The translations under genes and the position numbers were made by a program. A stretch of DNA of 64,000 bases from an uncultured Paracoccaceae bacterium. GTDB lineage: Bacteria > Pseudomonadota > Alphaproteobacteria > Rhodobacterales > Rhodobacteraceae. Each line of letters starts with the position of its first letter. Within the stretch, counting starts at the first letter, position 1. Below the pieces are notes generated by a model. The model was not told the origin of the DNA. It saw nothing but the letters and a program-made list of their open reading frames with translations, and did no database searches. Positions 24,690 to 33,238 of the stretch are shown here, one piece after another. The DNA is taken from assembly GCA_947489445.1 (NCBI GenBank), contig CANLDN010000003.1:1-64000 (forward strand), read 5' to 3'.

Positions 24690-25823
24690 ATGTTGGCACT
24701 TCTTGAAAAAGTGATGTTGTTTGTTGAGCCGATTGCGCTCGCGGTATTGCTTGTCTACGCCTACGGCTTCTTCAGCAGATCGGCTCGTTCGACCAACTGG
24801 GTCAACTTGATTATGGGGGTAGTCTTCGGGTTGGCCGCATCGGCGGCGATGTCGTCGCCTATTTCTATTGCTGACGGTATTATCGTTGATATCCGCAATC
24901 TGTTTATCGGTCTTGCCGCTGCCTACTTTGGTCTGGTAGGCGCCTGCGTTGCCTTCTTCATTGGTGCCACAGCGCGTGTGTTTATCGGTGGCGAAGGGAT
25001 GTTCTTGGGCATCGCAGCGATGAGCGTTGCAGGGATAATGGGCTTGATATGGGCGTCGTTGGTACGGCCTCGTGTCCATAATGACATATTATCCCTTTTG
25101 ATGCTGGGTGCTATGATATCGGCGCATTTGGTTGTCGGGATATTTTTGCCGCCAGCAATACGCGAGGCATTCTATCAAGGTCTGGGTCCGACTTTGTTGA
25201 CCGCAAATCTTTTGGGGGCAGTCATATTGGGCCAGCTGATCAAGCGTGAGCGCATGATCCTTGACGAAACTGATCGGCTGACCTCGGCAACCATGACCGA
25301 TGCTTTGACCCGCCTGATGAACCGCAACGCGGCTGTGTCGGCCTATGACGCCTTACCGGACCCGGTTGACCACAGGCATGGCGTCGCGATGTTTTGCATT
25401 GATGTGGATAACTTCAAGCCGATCAATGACATGCATGGGCACTTGCGGGGTGACGCAGTATTGGTCGAAGTCGCGAAGAGAATGCTGTCCTGCCTGCGCC
25501 CAGAAGATGTGTGCGCCCGGTTGAGCGGTGATGAATTCATGATCGTATTGAATGACATAACCGAAGGTGACGCCATGGCGGTTGCCAACCGTTGCCGCGA
25601 CTGTGTCAGGTTTTCCCCTGTTGTCGCCGACGATGCCCAGATCGATGTATCGGTCAGCATCGGTGGCATTTGGTTGCAAGGCAAACCAACGTTCAAGGTG
25701 TTCCGGGATCTGGCGGATCAAGCATTGTATGATGCAAAATCAGAAGGTCGTGATTGCGTTGTTCTTGGATCTACCGGCAGAGACCCGGAAATGAGTTCAG
25801 ATTACCAAATGGCTGTTGCGTGA
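24690..25823 (+). CDS. Membrane-bound diguanylate cyclase (5TM sensor plus GGDEF)
   Basis: 377 residues. The N-terminal half has about five to six membrane helices with a 5TMR_LYT-like sensor arrangement (RNLFIGLAAAYFGLVGACVA). A linker to about residue 205 leads into a GGDEF domain with DALTRLMNRN, FCIDVDNFKPINDMHGHLRG and the active-site motif SGDEF. SGDEF occurs in active cyclases, and Ser replaces the first Gly here. The DQALYDAKSEGRD tail is normal. No EAL domain is fused. It is a solitary gene with a GGGAG site 8 bases before ATG 24690. Confidence 0.9.
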   Translation: MLALLEKVMLFVEPIALAVLLVYAYGFFSRSARSTNWVNLIMGVVFGLAASAAMSSPISIADGIIVDIRNLFIGLAAAYFGLVGACVAFFIGATARVFIGGEGMFLGIAAMSVAGIMGLIWASLVRPRVHNDILSLLMLGAMISAHLVVGIFLPPAIREAFYQGLGPTLLTANLLGAVILGQLIKRERMILDETDRLTSATMTDALTRLMNRNAAVSAYDALPDPVDHRHGVAMFCIDVDNFKPINDMHGHLRGDAVLVEVAKRMLSCLRPEDVCARLSGDEFMIVLNDITEGDAMAVANRCRDCVRFSPVVADDAQIDVSVSIGGIWLQGKPTFKVFRDLADQALYDAKSEGRDCVVLGSTGRDPEMSSDYQMAVA

Positions 25824-26744
25824 TCAGTCGCGCAGCGCATCGCGCAACGCATCAATGACCGCGGCGCTATGCGTATAGGGTAATGCGTGATCTGCGCCTT
25901 CAACAACTTCTTGCCTCGCAGCCCGGTTCCATTGTGCGAGCACGCCAAGTGCTGCAATAGGGATCACCTGATCGTTTTCAGCCCAGATCGCAACCGTGGG
26001 CACATCTTCACGCCCCAATTTGCGGTGATCCTTTTCAAGGTTTTCGGCCAGCATGCCTCGTCTGCTTGACAAAATGGAAGGTAAGAAACCCCGCCTGCGA
26101 AGTTCTTTACGTTGTGAGGTCAGGACGCGATTGACATCCGCGCTTGCACTATTTGTCGGGATCGCATTCAGGATGCGTTTGCGCCCGAACATCCCATGCG
26201 CCCAATCACCCAAAACCGGTATCATGCGGCAAAAGCGGGCAAAACGGCTTTCCTTGGTCATCACACCAGCAGCCGCCAGAAGGATTACCCGCGTAATGCG
26301 ATGCGGGTTTTCAGCAGCAAACGCTGTCGCAATCGACCCCCCCATCGAATACCCGACAATCGTGATATCTTCTTTCACCTCTTGATGGGCAAGAATATCG
26401 GATAATTGGCGCAAGAAGAATGCACGGTTTTGTGGCCCTGGCGCAGCATCTGACAAACCGCGACCGTAAAGATCATACATCAAAACACGATAGCCCAGTG
26501 TGCCCAACCCCTCGGCTACCCCTTCCAAAGCGATTGATGGCGTCGCCAGCCCATGGATGACCACCGCAACAGGGCCTCGGACCGGACCGACCCAATGATA
26601 GTGGGTCACGCCTTGGGACAATTGCGCAAATGCGCCGTCGACGCCGTGACGTTCTGACGGTCCAATCGCAGGTCGCAACTTTTCCAGGATCGCAGGCAAA
26701 GCCGCGATCAATACCAAAATCACAAAAGTGATCACATACCACAT
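25824..26744 (-). CDS. Alpha/beta hydrolase with N-terminal membrane anchor
   Basis: 306 residues. A single N-terminal transmembrane helix (MWYVITFVILVLIAALPAIL) precedes an alpha/beta-hydrolase domain. VAVVIHGLATP is the oxyanion region, VGYSMGGSIATAFA holds the nucleophile elbow (Ser of GYSMGG), IWAENDQVIP carries the acidic residue and EGADHALPY the catalytic His. Substrate unknown; esterase or lipase activity is likely. It is convergent with the GGDEF gene, whose stop lies immediately before. Confidence 0.86.
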   Translation of the reverse strand: MWYVITFVILVLIAALPAILEKLRPAIGPSERHGVDGAFAQLSQGVTHYHWVGPVRGPVAVVIHGLATPSIALEGVAEGLGTLGYRVLMYDLYGRGLSDAAPGPQNRAFFLRQLSDILAHQEVKEDITIVGYSMGGSIATAFAAENPHRITRVILLAAAGVMTKESRFARFCRMIPVLGDWAHGMFGRKRILNAIPTNSASADVNRVLTSQRKELRRRGFLPSILSSRRGMLAENLEKDHRKLGREDVPTVAIWAENDQVIPIAALGVLAQWNRAARQEVVEGADHALPYTHSAAVIDALRDALRD

Positions 26745-26780
26745 ATGACCAACACCCCTTCTTAGCCCCTGATCCCCTTG

Positions 26781-27695
26781 TTATCTGTAATTCTTCCAGG
26801 CTGCCAGTATGTACCGGCTTGTCATCAGATCAAGATGGGCACCGCCACCGTTCTTGAAAACTGTGATGTCATTGTCATTGCCGCGTTTGAACGCATCGAG
26901 TGCATAATAATCAGCGATAACATCGTTTTCGTTGATCACCCCATTGGCAATCGGGATTTTCAGCTCACCGATATGGCCGATTGTTGTGTCTTTGCTATCG
27001 ACAAACAATTTAGATTTCTGCAGGGCAATGTCATCCACTTCGCGCATGTCGGGGCGATAGGCCCCAATCAGATCAATGTGTTGGCCGGGTTGCAACCAGT
27101 CGCCTTTGATCAGCGGTTCGGTCGACATCGTGGCAGAGGCGACGATATCTGCGTCTTTCACCGCACTTTCGAGATCTTCAACGATGCCGATATCAGGAAA
27201 CGCATCCCGGAAGGCCTGTATGCCATTGTTGGATCGGTTCCACAGCGTAAATCGCGCATCCGGGAAAGCCACACCATAGGCTTCGCGCAGAGACCGACCG
27301 ACGGTACCGGCGCCCACAATCAGAATGTTACGGCTATCGGGGCGGGCCAACCGCCGTGCGGCCAGCAGACTGTCACCGGCGGTTTTCCATTTGGTGACAA
27401 GATGGAAATCAAGGATCGCCTCCAGCGTGCCATCGGTGCCCGAAAACAGGTTCACCGCTCCGCCGATTGCGGGCTTTCCCTGTGCCTTGTTGCCGGGAAA
27501 GATCGTGGCGCATTTGACCGCCAGCCCCATCCCCGCGATCCAGGCCGACCGATTCAGCAGGGTGTTGTCGCCTTCATAAAGGAAGACATCGGCGATCTCA
27601 GCCTTTGGGTGGGTGTGACCTGCAGCCAAGGCATCGGTGAGCGCCAGCCAATCGAGGTTGGCTTCACCTTCCTTGAACGGGATCATCGCTGTCAT
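26781..27695 (-). CDS. Ornithine cyclodeaminase / mu-crystallin family protein
   Basis: 304 residues. The NAD-binding core NILIVGAGTVGRSLREAYG and the segments GMGLAVKCATIFPGNKAQGKP and HIDLIGAYRPDMREVDDIAL match the OCD/mu-crystallin family. Members include ornithine cyclodeaminase, alanine dehydrogenase-like and imine-reductase enzymes, so the substrate is unclear. The start overlaps the upstream HAD hydrolase stop by 4 bases, so the two are probably a single unit. Confidence 0.88.
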   Translation of the reverse strand: MTAMIPFKEGEANLDWLALTDALAAGHTHPKAEIADVFLYEGDNTLLNRSAWIAGMGLAVKCATIFPGNKAQGKPAIGGAVNLFSGTDGTLEAILDFHLVTKWKTAGDSLLAARRLARPDSRNILIVGAGTVGRSLREAYGVAFPDARFTLWNRSNNGIQAFRDAFPDIGIVEDLESAVKDADIVASATMSTEPLIKGDWLQPGQHIDLIGAYRPDMREVDDIALQKSKLFVDSKDTTIGHIGELKIPIANGVINENDVIADYYALDAFKRGNDNDITVFKNGGGAHLDLMTSRYILAAWKNYR

Positions 27696-28315
27696 TGTGC
27701 GGCCTCACGGCCCAGCAACCCGGCGCCGACAAGGCGGTCTGCCCAGCCCTGCGGACCCTCGAACAGATGCGTTTGCCAGCCTCTGTCATTGGCCACGTTG
27801 ATATTGTCGATCCGATCATCGGTGAACAACAATGTGGTCGGGTCAAGCCCACAGTCCTGTTCGACCATTTCGTAAATCTCGACTTCCGGTTTGATGCGCT
27901 GCATGTGCCCAGAAATGTAGCGCCGGTCAAATTCGGCGAGGAAAGGGTAGACAGGTTCAGCAACTTCGAAGGTCTGAATACCGAAATTGGTCAGCGCGAA
28001 GACCGGCACATCCGCTGCGCGCAACGCCCGCAGCAGCCGGACCGAATGTGGAATGGAAGGAGCCGCCATTTCGATCCAGCGGTCATGCCACATTAGCACT
28101 TCGTCGCGCCATTCGGGGTTGGCCTCAGCCGCTGCATGGATGGTGTCGCGAAAATTGCCGCCGCGGTCGACCACATCGTTGATCCCATGCAGGTCAATGG
28201 CCGCAAACATCGCCTTGCGTCGTGCCTCACCAATCACGCTGTCATAAAACCTTTCGGGCTGCCATTCGATCAGCACATTTCCGATGTCAAAAATCACCGC
28301 GTTGATGTTTGTCAT
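27692..28315 (-). CDS. HAD-superfamily hydrolase
   Basis: 207 residues. Motif I is FDIGNVLIEW (Asp nucleophile), motif II FALTNFG, motif III the Lys of RIKPEVEIYE, and motif IV LFTDDRIDNIN. A cap-domain helix region lies between motifs I and II, as in subfamily IA phosphatases. ATG 28315 follows AGGAGG. It overlaps the OCD-family gene downstream by ATGA. The substrate could be a sugar or organic acid phosphate. Confidence 0.88.
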   Translation of the reverse strand: MTNINAVIFDIGNVLIEWQPERFYDSVIGEARRKAMFAAIDLHGINDVVDRGGNFRDTIHAAAEANPEWRDEVLMWHDRWIEMAAPSIPHSVRLLRALRAADVPVFALTNFGIQTFEVAEPVYPFLAEFDRRYISGHMQRIKPEVEIYEMVEQDCGLDPTTLLFTDDRIDNINVANDRGWQTHLFEGPQGWADRLVGAGLLGREAAQ

Positions 28316-28343
28316 GGTGGCCCTCCTGCTAACTGTTGGCACC

Positions 28344-29306
28344 TTAGCGGCGCAGGGGGCGCTGTAAACCGGGCTGCTTGACCTGTGCCTCGCGCCAGAC
28401 GGTGAAAAGACCCGCACCGAGGATGAACGCCATCCCGATATAGTCCCACATTTGGGGGTATTCGCTGAACACGATCATGCCCCAGGCAACTGACATGGGC
28501 AGGGCGAGGTATTCGAACGGGGCGACAAAGGACGCCTCGGTCACGCGGTAGGCTTGGCTGATCAGATAGCCCCCGATGCCGATGCCGACACCGATGATCA
28601 CGAAGACCGGGTAGTCGGCAGGCAGTGGCCAGCTCCACGCCCGCAGCAGAAACGCGAGGGACGGGTCGGATTGGTCGCCAAAGCGTCCGTCGCCGACGAC
28701 CAGCCCCATTGCGATGCAAACGACGATGAACATGATCTGGATGTAGAACGCCATGGTCGCCGCAGTTTCGGTGCCGCCGATATGGCGGGTCAATACATGG
28801 ATACCTGCGTAGAAAAAGGCAGCAGCCAGCGGGAAAAATGAAGCGGCTTGGAAAGCATCTGTGCCGGGGCGCATCATAATCAGGACACCGATAAACCCGA
28901 CTGCAATTGCCGCCCAGCGGCGTAGACCGACAGTTTCGCCAAGGAAAATGACAGAGAACACAGTAATCACAAGAGGGCTGATGAAGAAGATCGCGACCGC
29001 ATCAGCAAGCGGCATCGCCGCGAGGCCAAGAAAGAAGGTCATGTTCGCGAAGACAACACAAAGCCCCCGCAGCATATGCATGGGTAGCCGTTTGGTGCGG
29101 GCAATGGCCCAGCCACTGGTCAGTGGTGCGATCAGCGCGAGAATGACGATCAGCCCGATCACCGACCTGATCAGCACGACCTGATGCAGGGCATAGCCGC
29201 CGCTCAGGAACTTGATGGCCACATCGTTGATTGAAAAGAACACGACAGAAATCGCGGCGCAAAGCGCGCCGAGCTTGGCAGGGGACATGTTCGCAAGATG
29301 GACCAT
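28344..29306 (-). CDS. DMT/EamA family transporter
   Basis: 320 residues with ten membrane segments in two EamA repeats (SVVFFSINDVAIKFLSG, FMFLGLAAMPLADAVAI-like, LGETVGLRRWAAIAVGFIGV). LGETVGLRRW is the conserved end of the first repeat, and PFEYLALPMSVAWG with FSEYPQMWDYIGMAFILGAG that of the second. Substrate unknown, commonly amino acids or related metabolites. ATG 29288 (MSPAKLG) is a possible shorter start. It lies upstream of the HAD/OCD genes on the same strand with a 28-base gap. Confidence 0.88.
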   Translation of the reverse strand: MVHLANMSPAKLGALCAAISVVFFSINDVAIKFLSGGYALHQVVLIRSVIGLIVILALIAPLTSGWAIARTKRLPMHMLRGLCVVFANMTFFLGLAAMPLADAVAIFFISPLVITVFSVIFLGETVGLRRWAAIAVGFIGVLIMMRPGTDAFQAASFFPLAAAFFYAGIHVLTRHIGGTETAATMAFYIQIMFIVVCIAMGLVVGDGRFGDQSDPSLAFLLRAWSWPLPADYPVFVIIGVGIGIGGYLISQAYRVTEASFVAPFEYLALPMSVAWGMIVFSEYPQMWDYIGMAFILGAGLFTVWREAQVKQPGLQRPLRR

Positions 29307-29339
29307 GTGCCAAGTCGTGGCAGGGGTGGGGGTTGGTGT

Positions 29340-29789
29340 CTATCCCTGACGTGCTGCGGCGCGCACGGTTGTTTCCAGCGCGTCGAGAAAACGTGCCCTG
29401 TCGGCTTTGCCAAAGGGTTTGCCGCCGCCTTGTCGGAATGGGTCGGCGGCCCGCATGTCTGTCATCAGGTCGCGGGTAGCAAGAATGTTGCCGATGTTCT
29501 TTTCAGTCAGCGCCTCGCCATTATGTTTGAGAACCAGCGCGCCGTTTTCGATACAGCGCGCGGCAAGGGGGATGTCACCGGTGATTACCACGTCGCCTTT
29601 TGTTGCCCGGTCGGCGATCCACATATCCGCGACGTCCGGCCCATCAGGTACGATGACGGTTTCGACCAGCGGATTGGCGGATGGACGGATGCCACCGTTC
29701 GAGACAACGAACATGCGCAGTTTATGACGGGAGCCGACTCGTTCGACCTCTGCCTTAACCGGGCAGGCATCCGCGTCGACATAGATCAT
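29340..29789 (-). CDS. yaiI: YaiI/YqxD (DUF188) family protein
   Basis: 149 residues with the family hallmark [10 protein letters not shown] at the N-terminus and [37 protein letters not shown], and the C-terminal [15 protein letters not shown]. The fold is PIN/NYN-like, so nuclease activity has been proposed; it is not established here. The start overlaps the fghA stop by 4 bases. Confidence 0.93.
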   Translation of the reverse strand: MIYVDADACPVKAEVERVGSRHKLRMFVVSNGGIRPSANPLVETVIVPDGPDVADMWIADRATKGDVVITGDIPLAARCIENGALVLKHNGEALTEKNIGNILATRDLMTDMRAADPFRQGGGKPFGKADRARFLDALETTVRAAARQG

Positions 29790-30613
29790 CGGTAAAGCGC
29801 CTCTGCATGAAAGGCTACGTGGTCTTCCATGAAGGTGGAGATGAAGAAGTAAGAATGGTCATAGCCCTTTTGCAGCCTGATCGTCCCCTCTTGCCGTTTT
29901 GCGGCCATGGCGGCGGCGAAGGCCTCTGTGCCCAGAAGATCGCCAAACTGATCGTCGGTCCCGGTGTCGATCAGGATTGGTCCGTCGAACCCTGACCCCT
30001 GCATCAGCAGCGTGGCATCATGCGGCCCCCATTTGCTTTCGTCCCCCCAATAGGTGTTGAACTGTTTGCGGCCCCAATCGCTGTTGGTGGGGTTACAGAT
30101 GGGCGCGAAGGCGCTGACAGAGCGGAACCGCCCCCGCAGGGCCATAGCCATGGTCAAGGCTCCGTGCCCGCCCATGGAATGCCCACAGATGGATTGGCTT
30201 TCCATATCAAGGGGAAAGTTTTCGCCAACCAATGCGGGCAATTCATTTGCGATGTAGGTCCACATCTTGAAATGTGTGTTCCAAGGGGCCTCTGTCGCGT
30301 CGATGTAAAAACCTGCCCCTTGGCCCAGATCGTAGGCGTCATCGTCGGGTACATCATCGCCACGTGGTGATGTGTCGGGGAAGATCAGGGCGATGCCTTG
30401 TTCGGCGGCCCAAACCTGCGCCCCCGCTTTTGTCATCGCGTTTTCGTGGGTGCAGGTCAGGCCAGACAGGAACCACAGGACGGGAACCGGCGCATGAGCA
30501 GCCTCTGCAGGCAGGAAAACGGCAAATGTCATCTCGCAATTGCAAGCCGTGGAAGCGTGGCTATAGACGCCCTGCGTTCCCCCGAAGCAGCGGTTTTCGG
30601 ATATGGTTTTCAT
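29786..30613 (-). CDS. fghA: S-formylglutathione hydrolase
   Basis: 275 residues. Esterase-D-type alpha/beta hydrolase of glutathione-dependent formaldehyde detoxification; it releases formate from S-formylglutathione. [17 protein letters not shown] holds the conserved oxyanion region. The nucleophile Ser is in [14 protein letters not shown], the Asp is in TGTDDQF, and the His in YDHSYFF. ATG 30613 follows GGAGG; an in-frame GTG at 30619 overlaps the spacing. Formaldehyde dehydrogenase (adhC) is not in the window. It is translationally coupled to yaiI. Confidence 0.95.
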   Translation of the reverse strand: MKTISENRCFGGTQGVYSHASTACNCEMTFAVFLPAEAAHAPVPVLWFLSGLTCTHENAMTKAGAQVWAAEQGIALIFPDTSPRGDDVPDDDAYDLGQGAGFYIDATEAPWNTHFKMWTYIANELPALVGENFPLDMESQSICGHSMGGHGALTMAMALRGRFRSVSAFAPICNPTNSDWGRKQFNTYWGDESKWGPHDATLLMQGSGFDGPILIDTGTDDQFGDLLGTEAFAAAMAAKRQEGTIRLQKGYDHSYFFISTFMEDHVAFHAEALYR

Positions 30614-30644
30614 GGCCACCCTCCTTGTTTGATCAAGGGCTACC

Positions 30645-31580
30645 TTACCCCAGATAGGTTGTCACCCATCCGATGGTGACCGACACGGTGATGACGCTTG
30701 CGATGGTCGACAGCAGGATAGCGGCTGATGCGCGGGCGGGCGCCACATTGTAGTGTTGCGCGATCATATAGACGTTGCCGGCCACTGGCAGTGATGCTGC
30801 CGCGATCATGACGCCCGCAGCGTAAGGAGCAATGTTGAAGATCATCAGCGCAGCCACCGCGACCGCAATCGGATGCAGGATCAGTTTGCAAAACGACAGC
30901 CAGCCTGCGACGGCGATACGCTCGGCTGATTTTCCGGCGAGCGACGCGCCAATGGCGAACAACGCACCCGGGGTGGCCGCGCCACCAAGCAAGGCCAGAA
31001 ATTCATTGATGGGCACAGGTACCGACACACGCAATCCTGATACGATCAAGCCGAGACTGATCGATACGATCATTGGGTTCTTGACCAGCCCAACCGCAAC
31101 GGTCCACAGGATTTTCGGCGACATCCGCCCGTCACGCGACCCGGTGATCAGAATCACGATTAAGCTGCCGAACACGATCAGATCAACGGCCAGCACCATC
31201 ATGACCGGCCCGATCGCGGCTTCGCCCAAAAGTAGAACAAGCATGGGGATGCCAAGGAAGCCAACATTGCCGATCGTTGCGCATTGCGCTTCGACGGCGG
31301 CTTCGGTCATTGGCGCGCCGCGCTTTATCGCAGCCCCGGTCGCGACAAGATAAACGACGAGCGTAGCGCTGAGATAGGCGAATACAAAGGGCCAATCAAG
31401 GATCGCATCAAGCGACAGGTTGGCTGCAAAACGAAACAGCATGGCAGACAGGGCGAAATAGAAGACGAATTTTGTGAGGTAAACGGTCGCTTCTTCCGAA
31501 AAGAACTTCGTTCTCGCGGCCCCATAGCCAAGACCAATCAGCATGAAAAACGGCAGTGTTTTAAGAAAGATATCCCACAT
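30645..31580 (-). CDS. AEC family (auxin efflux carrier-like) transporter
   Basis: 311 residues with about ten membrane segments. TLPFFMLIGLGYGAARTKFF and LTKFVFYFALSAMLFRFAA at the start, EAQCATIGNVGFLGIPMLVL in the middle and the final QHYNVAPARASAAILLSTI are typical for the AEC/PIN-like family, which exports organic acids or related compounds. It starts 4 bases before the next gene upstream ends. Confidence 0.9.
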   Translation of the reverse strand: MWDIFLKTLPFFMLIGLGYGAARTKFFSEEATVYLTKFVFYFALSAMLFRFAANLSLDAILDWPFVFAYLSATLVVYLVATGAAIKRGAPMTEAAVEAQCATIGNVGFLGIPMLVLLLGEAAIGPVMMVLAVDLIVFGSLIVILITGSRDGRMSPKILWTVAVGLVKNPMIVSISLGLIVSGLRVSVPVPINEFLALLGGAATPGALFAIGASLAGKSAERIAVAGWLSFCKLILHPIAVAVAALMIFNIAPYAAGVMIAAASLPVAGNVYMIAQHYNVAPARASAAILLSTIASVITVSVTIGWVTTYLG

Positions 31581-31584
31581 ATGC

Positions 31585-32556
31585 CTAGTCGAATGTGCCC
31601 GTGGCGCGCGCCAGCAACATGAACGCCCGCGCGGTGCGGGTTTCGGCCATTTCGATCAGGTCGGTATCAGTCGCATGTTCTTCAAACGTGACAAGGATTT
31701 GGTCAAAGCGGCGCAGAAAATGGTGGACCGCATCGCGGAAGATCGTGTCTTCGCGCATCCGCCCGGCGGCAAGCATCAACATCGACTGATCACGCACCGC
31801 GCCCAACCGTTCCATGCTCGCCCCGCGTTCCCCATTGGCAAAGCGCCGCCATAGGCCCGCGCTGGCGGGCTCCGGGCGCAGGTCATCCATATAGATGCCG
31901 TCCTGCGACAGCAGGGTCAGCACGTCCTGGCTGGCTTGCACCAGTTTGCGCGCGTTACGGTCGCGCAAGGCGCGGCGTAGGGCCGCGAAACCATCCCGGT
32001 CATCTTCGTTATCTGGAAAGTTGAGGGCGCGGATCAGATCAGGGCGCTCCAATGGTGGATCTGCGTCTTCTGGTGTGTTGCCCAATGCCAGGCTGGGTTG
32101 GTTCGTGGGGGCCTGTGGCGCCGCTTGCGGCACGATGAGCTTGGACACCTCGCGCCGCGACGTGAAACGCTGCGGTTTGGCGTCTGGCTGTGCGTCTGTG
32201 ATGGGTTCAGGTTTTTCGACGATTGGTTCGGGCCTGGTGGCTTTATCGGCCAGATACATCTGGCGCATCCCGTCAATCGCGGCCTGCACCCGAAACGATT
32301 CATCGCGCATGATCCGGGCAGAGCGTGCAGCGGCTGCAGCGACCCAGATCATCGCAACAGGCATGAAGATGGCGATCAGGATCAGCACAAAACGCAGGCT
32401 GTCGAACCCTTCACCTGGTCCGCGTTCCGGGGGCAGCAGCCAAAAGAACAGGCCCACGGACACCATCCAGCCAACAGCCAGACCCGTGGCGATGAATTCG
32501 ACTTTTGTCAGGCCTTCGGCGTCTTGCGCCTGTTCGTTGATCGGTCGTTGCGCCAT
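31585..32556 (-). CDS. Conserved membrane protein of unknown function
   Basis: 323 residues. Two N-terminal membrane helices (EFIATGLAVGWMVSVGLFFW and FVLILIAIFMPVAMIWVAAA) are followed by a basic region and a long cytoplasmic part. A Pro/Ala-rich linker (about 110-165) precedes a helical C-terminal domain (IRALNFPDNEDDRDGFAALR). I do not recognise a family. It is conserved in outline in Rhodobacterales as far as I recall. It sits between greA and the AEC transporter on the same strand, so it could be in one operon with either. Confidence 0.8.
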   Translation of the reverse strand: MAQRPINEQAQDAEGLTKVEFIATGLAVGWMVSVGLFFWLLPPERGPGEGFDSLRFVLILIAIFMPVAMIWVAAAAARSARIMRDESFRVQAAIDGMRQMYLADKATRPEPIVEKPEPITDAQPDAKPQRFTSRREVSKLIVPQAAPQAPTNQPSLALGNTPEDADPPLERPDLIRALNFPDNEDDRDGFAALRRALRDRNARKLVQASQDVLTLLSQDGIYMDDLRPEPASAGLWRRFANGERGASMERLGAVRDQSMLMLAAGRMREDTIFRDAVHHFLRRFDQILVTFEEHATDTDLIEMAETRTARAFMLLARATGTFD

Positions 32557-32570
32557 ACCACGCGCACTTT

Positions 32571-33041
32571 CTACTTATATGTGATCTTGAGGATCTCGTA
32601 ACTGCGCACGCCACCGGGTGTGCGAACATCGACACTGTCGCCTTCTTCTTTACCAATCAGCGCGCGGGACAAGGGCGATTGCATATTCAATTTGCCGTTT
32701 TCGATATCGGCCTCGTATTCGCCGACGATCTGATAGGTCTTTTCTTCGTCTGTCTCTTCATCAACCAGCTCCACTGTCGCACCAAATTTAATGGTGCCGG
32801 ACAGTTTGGCCACATCAATCACGTCGGCCAATGAAATAACGCCTTCCAGCTCTTTCACGCGGCCTTCGATAAAGGACTGCTTTTCCTTGGCGGAATGATA
32901 TTCCGCGTTCTCGGACAAATCACCATGCTCGCGCGCCTCTGAAATTGCACGGATAATGGCCGGGCGCTCCACCGATTTGAGATGCTTGAGTTCGGCATCC
33001 AATTTGTCAAAACCCGCACGGGTCAAAGGTATCTTTTCCAT
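32571..33041 (-). CDS. greA: Transcription elongation factor GreA
   Basis: 156 residues, normal. An N-terminal coiled coil with [20 protein letters not shown] and [20 protein letters not shown] carries the tip acidic residues. The C-terminal FKBP-like domain includes [20 protein letters not shown]. It binds the RNA polymerase secondary channel and promotes transcript cleavage to rescue backtracked complexes. It has its own promoter region of about 200 bases, divergent from ETF-QO. Confidence 0.97.
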   Translation of the reverse strand: MEKIPLTRAGFDKLDAELKHLKSVERPAIIRAISEAREHGDLSENAEYHSAKEKQSFIEGRVKELEGVISLADVIDVAKLSGTIKFGATVELVDEETDEEKTYQIVGEYEADIENGKLNMQSPLSRALIGKEEGDSVDVRTPGGVRSYEILKITYK

Positions 33042-33238
33042 ATTGCCCCCAAGGCAAAATCTATCAATCGGACGTTCATAGCCTAAGTGGGTGGATCAAA
33101 GTCAAGCCCTGCCGCGATTTGGTGTCGCGCCAACGGATTTTGACGTGGTGTCTTGATTGCCCCTTAATCAGTCATCAGGTAACGCTTGGCGCGACTGAAT
33201 AAAAGGGTTCCCCCCTGAGTTTGTAAGAGGATGTGTCG

